Origin: Lactobacillus selangorensis
Lineage (GTDB): Bacteria > Bacillota > Bacilli > Lactobacillales > Lactobacillaceae
Direction of reading: 5' to 3'
DNA length: 64,000 nucleotides
Assembly (NCBI RefSeq): GCF_001437205.1
Contig: NZ_JQAZ01000006.1
Span: 1-64,000, forward strand
The notes beneath the pieces were generated by a model. The model did no database searches. It worked only from the letters and a program-made list of their open reading frames with translations, and was not told the DNA's origin. Made by a program: the position numbers and the translations under genes. Below, one piece after another: positions 58,380 to 64,000 of this stretch. Within the stretch, counting starts at the first letter, position 1. The number at the start of each line of letters is the position of its first letter.

Positions 58380-60734
58380 ATGACAACCGAAACCTTAACC
58401 AAAGTAGAACGTCCTGCATTTGAAACAGTGCGCCCGGTATCTAGAATTGAAGAAATGAAACATAACTTATTTAAACAAAAACGGCAGATCTCACTTGAAA
58501 GAGCTAAATTATATACCGAAAGTTACCAGCAGACAGTTGGCGAACCAACGATTCTTCGGCGTGCGAAAGCAACGGCGCACATTTTGGATCATGTCCAAAT
58601 CAGCATTCGGCCAGGTGAACTGATCGTTGGGAACCGGACAGTACGGCCGCGTAGTGGTATTTTATCACCTGAAATGGATCCATATTGGATCATGAAAGAA
58701 ATCGATACGATCGGGACACGTCCACAGGATCAATTCGATTTCACAAAAGAAGATCGTGATTACTACACAGCTAACTTACTTCCATATTGGACCGGCAAGT
58801 CGATGAAGGACTTTATCAATGCGAAGATCACACCTGATGTGAAGGCGGCCGAAGATGATTTGGTCATTAAGTTAAACCAGACCGATAAGGGTCAAGGCCA
58901 CATCATCATGGATTTCCCATTGATTCTCAATAATGGGATCGGTAAATATCTTGAAATCATTGATCAAAAACGGGCTGCCGATCCTGACAATGATTTCTAT
59001 CAAGCCTGCGAGATCATTTTCAAAGGCATGCAGCGCCATTTTCAGCGTTATGCCGATTTAGCACGTGACATGGCAGCCGACCCAGCAACACCTGATTATC
59101 GCCGGGTTGAATTAACTGAAATGGCCGCAATGTGCGAACGGCTTGAAACAGACAAGCCGTATAGCTTTTATGAAGCACTGCAATTATTATGGATGACGAG
59201 CATTGTGGCGCAGTATGAATCAAATGCTTCTTCATTATCATTGGGCCGCATGGATCAATATATGTATCCGTTCTATAAAAATTCCAAAGCGGATGGTGTC
59301 CCGGCTAAATTCTTGCGCGAAGTCCTCGGCGACTTTTATCTGAAGACATATGATGTCGTTTTACTACGGAGTGCTGAAAGTGCAAAGTGCTTTGCCGGCT
59401 TCCCAACTGGCTATACGGTTGCTTTAGGGGGTCTCGATAAGTATGGCCAGTATTCGGTCAATGAACTTTCTTACAAGATGCTCGATCTGTATCAAGATAT
59501 TCAATTGCCGCAGCCGAACTTATCGGTACGGATCAATGAACAGATTCCACGTCGTTTCTTAAATAAGACCTGCGAAACGATTCGTTTAGGGACTGGGATC
59601 CCAATGATTTTCAACGATGAGGTTTGTGTCCCTGGTTTCTTAAGCAAGGGTGTTTCGCTGGATGATGCGCGTGATTATGGGGTCGTCGGCTGTGTCGAAA
59701 CGACAATTCCGGGCAAAACTTATGGGTTGCATGATATTGCCTTATTCAACTTAATGCGGGTCATGGAAATCAGTATGTATGAACTGCGCGACGACAAAAA
59801 CTTAACTTATGCTAAATTACGGCAAAGAATCTCCGATAACATTGATAAATACGTTAAAATAGTCACTAAAGGTTCAGATATCGTTGATCTGGGCCATCGT
59901 GAATTTGCCCCCATTCCATTCTTATCATCACTGATCTCAGATTGCTTGGATAACGGGAAAGATGTTACTTCAGGCGGTGCACGTTATAACTTCTCTGGTG
60001 TTCAGGGAATCGGCGAACCCAACTTGGCTGACTCATTGTACGTCATTAAAAAAGCGGTCTTTGAAAACAAAGAATTGTCCTTTGCGAAGTTGATCGATTT
60101 AATGGAAAGCAATTATGCAGGTGATGATGGTGAAAAGCTGCGTCAGCACTTTATCAATGATTTCCACAAATATGGCAACGATGATCCTGAAGTCGATATG
60201 GAATGTGCCAAGTTCTTCAGACATTTTGCGCTTGAATTAGGCAAGTACAAGAATATTCGTGGCGGTGAATTCAACGCTGGTGCCTACACCGTTTCTGCCC
60301 ATATTCCATTGGGTGAAGATGTCGGCGCAACCCCAGATGGACGCAAGGCTCATGAACAGTTGGCCGATGGTGGCTTATCACCAATGGTCGGCCGTGATCA
60401 TCTTGGCCCGACAGCTGTTTTGAAGTCGGTCAGCAAGATTGATAACACTTTGGCGGTTAATGGCAGTTTGCTCAACTTGAAGTTTGCACCGAACACATTG
60501 AAAGGCGATGCCGGGATTCGTAAGTTTGCGGATTTCCTGATGGCCTTTACCCAACTGAAGATCCGTCATGTTCAGTTCAACATTCAGTCACGTGAAACAT
60601 TGCTGGATGCACAGAAACATCCTGAAAATTACGGCAGTCTGGTGGTTCGTGTGGCTGGATACAGTGCCTTCTTCGTTGATCTGAACAAGCAAATTCAGGA
60701 TGATATTATTCGGCGGACGGAACATAATCTGTAA
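58380..60734 (+). CDS. Glycyl radical enzyme 2 (dehydratase-like active site)
   Basis: A 784-residue GRE with Cys438 and Glu440 in 'GVVGCVETTIPGKTYGLHD', Asp452 exactly 14 residues after the Cys, as in B12-independent glycerol dehydratase, His174 ('GQGHIIMDFPLIL') and the glycyl loop 'RVAGYSAFF' with Gly760. So the four residues of the dehydratase site (His, Cys, Glu, Asp) are all present, unlike GRE 1. It may dehydrate a polyol or sugar phosphate. It is not pyruvate formate-lyase, as only one Cys is present. Followed 14 bases later by its activase. Confidence 0.9.
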   Translation: MTTETLTKVERPAFETVRPVSRIEEMKHNLFKQKRQISLERAKLYTESYQQTVGEPTILRRAKATAHILDHVQISIRPGELIVGNRTVRPRSGILSPEMDPYWIMKEIDTIGTRPQDQFDFTKEDRDYYTANLLPYWTGKSMKDFINAKITPDVKAAEDDLVIKLNQTDKGQGHIIMDFPLILNNGIGKYLEIIDQKRAADPDNDFYQACEIIFKGMQRHFQRYADLARDMAADPATPDYRRVELTEMAAMCERLETDKPYSFYEALQLLWMTSIVAQYESNASSLSLGRMDQYMYPFYKNSKADGVPAKFLREVLGDFYLKTYDVVLLRSAESAKCFAGFPTGYTVALGGLDKYGQYSVNELSYKMLDLYQDIQLPQPNLSVRINEQIPRRFLNKTCETIRLGTGIPMIFNDEVCVPGFLSKGVSLDDARDYGVVGCVETTIPGKTYGLHDIALFNLMRVMEISMYELRDDKNLTYAKLRQRISDNIDKYVKIVTKGSDIVDLGHREFAPIPFLSSLISDCLDNGKDVTSGGARYNFSGVQGIGEPNLADSLYVIKKAVFENKELSFAKLIDLMESNYAGDDGEKLRQHFINDFHKYGNDDPEVDMECAKFFRHFALELGKYKNIRGGEFNAGAYTVSAHIPLGEDVGATPDGRKAHEQLADGGLSPMVGRDHLGPTAVLKSVSKIDNTLAVNGSLLNLKFAPNTLKGDAGIRKFADFLMAFTQLKIRHVQFNIQSRETLLDAQKHPENYGSLVVRVAGYSAFFVDLNKQIQDDIIRRTEHNL

Positions 60735-60748
60735 GAGGTGGCTGACTG

Positions 60749-61543
60749 ATGATTAAAAAAGATCCAAACAAAGGCTTGATCTTCAATATTCAACGTTATT
60801 CAGTCCATGATGGACCGGGTATTCGAACGATCGTCTTCTTACAAGGCTGCCCGTTGCGCTGCCCATGGTGCTGCAATCCTGAATCGCAGTCCGTGCGGCC
60901 AGTGACGTGGGTCAAGAATGGCAAAAAGGAAACGATCAGTCATTGGATGACAGCTGATGAAGTGATGGATGAAATTGAGAAAGATGAGATTTTCTATCGC
61001 ACTTCAGGTGGTGGCGTCACGTTATCAGGTGGCGAATGCCTGATGCAAGCTGATTTTGGAGCCAATATTCTGCGTCAATGCAAGCAGCTCGGAATTTCGA
61101 CAGCGATCGAAACAACTGGTGCAATGCCATTGACTGAAATTCAGAAGGTGCTTCCGTATACAGACTATGTCATGTTTGATCTGAAGATCATGAACCCGAT
61201 TCGAGCCAAACAAGTCATCGGGGATAATGTGGCTCAAGTAAAAGCCAGCTTTGAAGAAGCCCTTGCAACACCGACTGCACGTGTAATGCCACGAGTGCCG
61301 CTCATTCCTGGGTATACAACGGTCCCAAAGAATCTGCAGCAAATTGCCGATTATGTTCATGAAGTGGGCGTCAAGGAAATTCACATTTTGCCGTTTCATC
61401 AGTATGGGAGCAGCAAGTATGAATATCTGAATCGGACGTATACGATGAAGGATACCCCGTTACTGACGGATCAGCAGGTTAGCGACATCCATTCGTTTTT
61501 TGAAGATCAAAATATTCATGCCGTTGTCAACGGTTTGGAATAA
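60749..61543 (+). CDS. Glycyl-radical-enzyme activase 2 (radical SAM)
   Basis: A 264-residue radical SAM protein: CxxxCxxC in 'GCPLRCPWCCNPESQS', 'SGGGVTLSGGECLMQ', 'IHILPFHQYG'. Like activase 1 it lacks the ferredoxin insert with extra 4Fe-4S clusters that most non-PFL activases carry. GAGGTGG lies 7 bases before ATG 60749. Part of an operon GRE 2 - activase - VIT transporter - SufT-like protein. Confidence 0.9.
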   Translation: MIKKDPNKGLIFNIQRYSVHDGPGIRTIVFLQGCPLRCPWCCNPESQSVRPVTWVKNGKKETISHWMTADEVMDEIEKDEIFYRTSGGGVTLSGGECLMQADFGANILRQCKQLGISTAIETTGAMPLTEIQKVLPYTDYVMFDLKIMNPIRAKQVIGDNVAQVKASFEEALATPTARVMPRVPLIPGYTTVPKNLQQIADYVHEVGVKEIHILPFHQYGSSKYEYLNRTYTMKDTPLLTDQQVSDIHSFFEDQNIHAVVNGLE

Positions 61544-61579
61544 TTAGGTAATTGACAGTCATTTTTTCTTGGAGGTTTT

Positions 61580-62176
61580 ATGATGATCGAACTATTTAGA
61601 AATATCACAAAAACGAAGCTGCATTTTTGGGACAGCTTGAATGTTGTCCGTGCCGGCATTTTAGGCGCAAATGATGGCATCATTTCTGTTTCAGGAATCG
61701 TTCTTGGGGCGGCTGCCGCCAATTTAAGTGGCCACACACTATTCATCAGTGGAATCTCTGGTATGTTAGCCGGTGCATGTTCAATGGCCGGTGGCGAATA
61801 TATTTCGGTGAGTGCACAAAAAGAAGTTCAGCTGAAACGATTAGATGAACAGGAAGTCAGTGATGAACAGGATCAGGAGATTCTTCATGAAATTGATTTG
61901 ATGAATCCGATCCATGCGGCAGCTATGTCGTTTATGTCATTCATTTTGGGTGCTTTGATCCCATTACTAGCCATTAGTCTCTCACCAGCTCGCTGGCGGG
62001 TGTTAGATACTGCACTGGCAATGGTGGTTGCTTTAGCAATCAATGCTCTCATCGGCTATACCAACACCAATACCTCCAAGTTAAAAGCAATTCTGCAAAA
62101 TGTGGCGGTCGGTCTCTTTACAACAGTGGTCACCTATTTGATCGGAATGATTTTAGGTGTGGCTGTTTCGGCTTGA
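61580..62176 (+). CDS. VIT1/CCC1-family metal transporter
   Basis: A 198-residue membrane protein of the VIT family: 'VRAGILGANDGIISVSGIVLGAA', 'GACSMAGGEYISVSAQKE' and three C-terminal membrane helices around 'IDLMNPIHAAAMSFMSFILGALIP'. Known members move Fe2+ or Mn2+ out of the cytosol. In an operon with a radical SAM activase and a SufT-like protein it probably helps balance iron for Fe-S cluster building. GGAGG precedes the ATG pair at 61580/61583. Confidence 0.85.
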   Translation: MMIELFRNITKTKLHFWDSLNVVRAGILGANDGIISVSGIVLGAAAANLSGHTLFISGISGMLAGACSMAGGEYISVSAQKEVQLKRLDEQEVSDEQDQEILHEIDLMNPIHAAAMSFMSFILGALIPLLAISLSPARWRVLDTALAMVVALAINALIGYTNTNTSKLKAILQNVAVGLFTTVVTYLIGMILGVAVSA

Positions 62177-62195
62177 CTGAGAGGTGGATGTGGCG

Positions 62196-62522
62196 ATGAC
62201 AAAACAAGCAGCCCTTACGCGTAAAGAAACGATTACTCAAGGATATACTGCTCTTAAAACAGTGATCGATCCTGAAATTGGGATTGATTTAGTCAATTTA
62301 GGGCTGATCTATGATCTGGAACCACAAGTTTCTGGTGTTTGTGTCGTTACGATGACATTAACCGTTATGGGGTGCCCGCTGACTGACTATCTTTATACTC
62401 AGATCAGTGAGGCGTTATTGACAGTTGATGAGATCAGTCGTGTTGAAATCAATTTAGTTTGGGATCCGATCTGGACAATCGATCGGATAAGTGATGAGGC
62501 AAAGATGGAATTAGGAATTTGA
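62196..62522 (+). CDS. SufT/DUF59 (MIP18-like) Fe-S assembly protein
   Basis: A 108-residue protein of the PaaD/SufT family: 'VIDPEIGIDLVNLGLIYDLE', 'VTMTLTVMGCPLTDYL' (conserved Cys) and 'VWDPIWTIDRIS'. It helps maturation of Fe-S proteins. Start 62196 has GAGAGGTGG 8 bases upstream; GTG 62184 overlaps the SD. Last gene of the GRE 2 operon; no other suf gene is in the window. Confidence 0.85.
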   Translation: MTKQAALTRKETITQGYTALKTVIDPEIGIDLVNLGLIYDLEPQVSGVCVVTMTLTVMGCPLTDYLYTQISEALLTVDEISRVEINLVWDPIWTIDRISDEAKMELGI

Positions 62523-62531
62523 ATTATAGCG

Positions 62532-62574
62532 AAAAGGATCACAGCATTTTATGATGCGATGATCCTTTTTTTTT
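62532..62574 (+). terminator. Terminator of the GRE 2 operon
   Basis: AAAAGGATCA pairs with TGATCCTTTT, with an inner GCAT/ATGC stem; T8 follows. Confidence 0.8.
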
Positions 62575-62599
62575 GAGGTTAAAAATAACAGAATTAAGT

Positions 62600-62652
62600 A
62601 AAAATGCACATTTGTGGTCATAAGTGGTCTGACTCACAAAGTGTGCATTTTT
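62600..62652. promoter_or_regulatory. Long inverted repeat with GCACA-N2-TGTG motif before the EIIC gene
   Basis: AAAAATGCACATTTGTG (62600-62616) pairs with CACAAA-G-TGTGCATTTTT (62635-62652): 17 bp with one bulged G. The left arm contains GCACA-TT-TGTG. No T-rich terminator function is needed here, since one lies at 62532, so this is probably a binding site. Confidence 0.5.
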
Positions 62653-62776
62653 TAACGGAAATCTTTAAAAATAATTGGACTTACACGTATTACACCGGTG
62701 TTTTTGCATAATCAAGAAAAAGTCCACATGAATTTCATCGTTTTTAAGAAAACGGCTTGCTAAACTAACAATATAA

Positions 62777-62790
62777 AGAAAACGTTTTCA
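62777..62790. promoter_or_regulatory. cre site directly before the EIIC ribosome site
   Basis: AGAAAACGTTTTCA matches TGWAANCGNTNWCA at 13 of 14 positions and is followed at once by the SD GGAGG. Predicts CcpA repression by roadblock. Confidence 0.6.
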
Positions 62791-62801
62791 GGAGGAAAAT
62801 T

Positions 62802-63872
62802 ATGAATGATATGAAATTTTTATTTGGTCATTTACGTGACCATTTGATGACCGGGATTAATTATATGATTCCATTTGTTGCTTCAGGCGGCATTTTGCTA
62901 GCTCTGAGTGTGCTGCTGGGTGGTCAAAATGCAGTTCCAACGACTGGCAGTTTAGCCGGTTTGGCTAAAATTGGTCAAGCCGGATTAGGATTAATGGTTC
63001 CAATCTTGTCTGGATACACCGCATTTGCGATGGCTGGTGTTAGTGGCTTAGCGGCCGGTGTGATTGGCGGCTTGTTGGCAAATAATATTGGTGCTGGTTT
63101 TATTGGTGGGATTATTACCGGAATTCTAGCTGGTGTGATTTGTTTCTATTTAAATAAAATCAAATTATCAGATAGTTTGCAGGGCATTATGCCAATGCTG
63201 GTCGTTCCATTGATTAGTACGTTGATTGTCGGCGGTGTTGTTGTTTGGGGAATCGGTGCACCAATTGCTGCTTTAATGAATTTCCTGACCGTGTGGCTGA
63301 AGAGTTTAGGAACAAGTAATCTGTTAGTCGTCGGCTTGATTCTAGGAGCAATGGTCGGTGCTGATTGCGGTGGTCCAATTTGCAAAGTGGCTTATGGGTT
63401 TGGAGCCGCATTAGTTGGAACGGTCAACACAACGACAGGAATGCCGTCAGCAACGGCAATGACAATCATGGCCGGCATTGGGGTTGCAATTTGCATTCCG
63501 CCTTTAGCAGTGGGATTAGCAACTTTAATTGCACCGAAAAAGTTTACGGTCAATGAACAATCAGCTGGCAAGGCGGCGCTCGTGATGGGTGCTGTTGGTA
63601 TTTCAGAAGGTGCGATTCCGTTTTTAGCAACGGATCCAATGCGGATGATGCCGGCCAATATGATTGGATCGGCAATTGGTGCTAGCATTGCCATGATTCT
63701 AGGCGCTGGTAACCCAGCTCCATGGGGCGGCTGGATCGTTGCCTTTGTTGCTCAGAAGCCATTTGCTTATATGTTGGCTTCGTTAATTGGAATTGCAATC
63801 AGTACCGTGTTGATCGTCGTCTTAAAGCCAAGTACAGTGGCAGTTATGGAAAAATCAGGGAGTGAAGAATAA
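62802..63872 (+). CDS. PTS EIIC, fructose class (FrwC/FruA-like)
   Basis: A 356-residue permease with about nine to ten membrane segments: 'GINYMIPFVASGGILLALSVLLGG', 'MAGVSGLAAGVIGGLLANN', 'GAMVGADCGGPICKVAYGFG', 'EGAIPFLATDPMRMMPANMIG'. Length and sequence fit a stand-alone fructose-type IIC such as E. coli FrwC, next to pflD. The IIA and IIB parts are not in the window but may follow the kinase. AGGAGG precedes ATG 62802; its stop overlaps the next start (TAATG). Confidence 0.88.
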   Translation: MNDMKFLFGHLRDHLMTGINYMIPFVASGGILLALSVLLGGQNAVPTTGSLAGLAKIGQAGLGLMVPILSGYTAFAMAGVSGLAAGVIGGLLANNIGAGFIGGIITGILAGVICFYLNKIKLSDSLQGIMPMLVVPLISTLIVGGVVVWGIGAPIAALMNFLTVWLKSLGTSNLLVVGLILGAMVGADCGGPICKVAYGFGAALVGTVNTTTGMPSATAMTIMAGIGVAICIPPLAVGLATLIAPKKFTVNEQSAGKAALVMGAVGISEGAIPFLATDPMRMMPANMIGSAIGASIAMILGAGNPAPWGGWIVAFVAQKPFAYMLASLIGIAISTVLIVVLKPSTVAVMEKSGSEE

Positions 63873-64000
63873 TGGATGAAGCAAAATATTTAGCAATTGA
63901 TGTTGGCGGAACAAATTTGAAATATGGATTGATTGATCGTTCGGGACAATTAATTAAAAATGGGCGCGTCACGACACCGCGTGACTGTCTGGCTAGTTTT
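63872..64000 (+). CDS. ROK-family sugar kinase, N-terminus only
   Basis: The first 43 residues are visible, with the phosphate loop 'LAIDVGGTNLKYGLI'; the gene runs off the window. Its start overlaps the EIIC stop, so both are co-translated. A kinase coupled to an EIIC could phosphorylate substrate that enters unphosphorylated, or act in a second step. Confidence 0.85.
   Translation, partial: MDEAKYLAIDVGGTNLKYGLIDRSGQLIKNGRVTTPRDCLASF

Noticed and set aside
53012-60734. Annotating the GREs as pyruvate formate-lyase
   Set aside because: Formate-lyases have two adjacent Cys at the active site; both proteins here have a single Cys followed by Val-Glu.

Overview
The window looks like a chromosomal segment of a Lactobacillaceae bacterium. 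GC is moderate, Shine-Dalgarno sites of the AGGAGG type precede nearly every gene, intrinsic terminators are abundant, several sugar PTS systems and cre-like CcpA sites are present, and there is a Spx-family regulator, a secreted Ser/Ala-rich NlpC/P60 protein and a GH25 lysozyme. I cannot name the species. I saw no rRNA, tRNA, CRISPR array, phage or insertion sequence.

Layout. 1-11 kb: two-subunit ThrE-type exporter, a stand-alone structured RNA, HAD phosphatase, a lone PTS EIIC with a DUF915-type hydrolase, aquaporin, beta-lactamase-fold hydrolase, heterodimeric ABC exporter. 11-21 kb: a decayed gene, then a carbohydrate island: DeoR regulator, hxlA-hxlB (3-hexulose-6-phosphate synthase and isomerase), a LevR-like PRD regulator with a degenerate AAA+ domain, a complete mannose-class PTS (IIA, IIB, IIC, IID) with a small membrane protein, and manA behind a perfect promoter and a 34-bp palindrome. 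21-51 kb: housekeeping and envelope genes, including an ABC exporter with TetR regulator, NUDIX, glyoxalase-fold protein, NlpC/P60, TagE-like glycosyltransferase, AzoR-like reductase, GlcU-like transporter, a nuclease-helicase fusion without Fe-S cysteines behind a LexA-like box, a Spx paralog without its CxxC, a lysozyme, a protein with a histone-like basic tail, a DUF3114-like gene pair, phosphatases, a ROK kinase and a UvrA2-type ATPase.

51-64 kb is the most striking part: two glycyl radical enzymes (GREs), each with its own radical-SAM activase, a fructose-6-phosphate-aldolase-like transaldolase, three regulators (two DeoR, one SorC), a VIT/CCC1 metal transporter, a SufT-like Fe-S protein, a fructose-class EIIC and the start of a second ROK kinase. 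This resembles the GRE/FSA/fructose-like-PTS neighbourhoods of E. coli (pflDC-frwCBD-fsaB, ybiWY-fsaA). The likely theme is radical breakdown of a phosphorylated (anhydro)sugar or polyol: uptake by PTS or phosphorylation by the ROK kinase, GRE chemistry, aldol cleavage into glycolysis. A short palindrome, GCACA-N2-TGTG, occurs in four regulatory regions of this cluster and nowhere else I noticed, suggesting a shared regulator.

The hxlAB-PTS island may be a second unusual sugar route ending in fructose 6-phosphate. No enzyme assay, alignment or database search was possible; functional claims rest on motifs and gene order.
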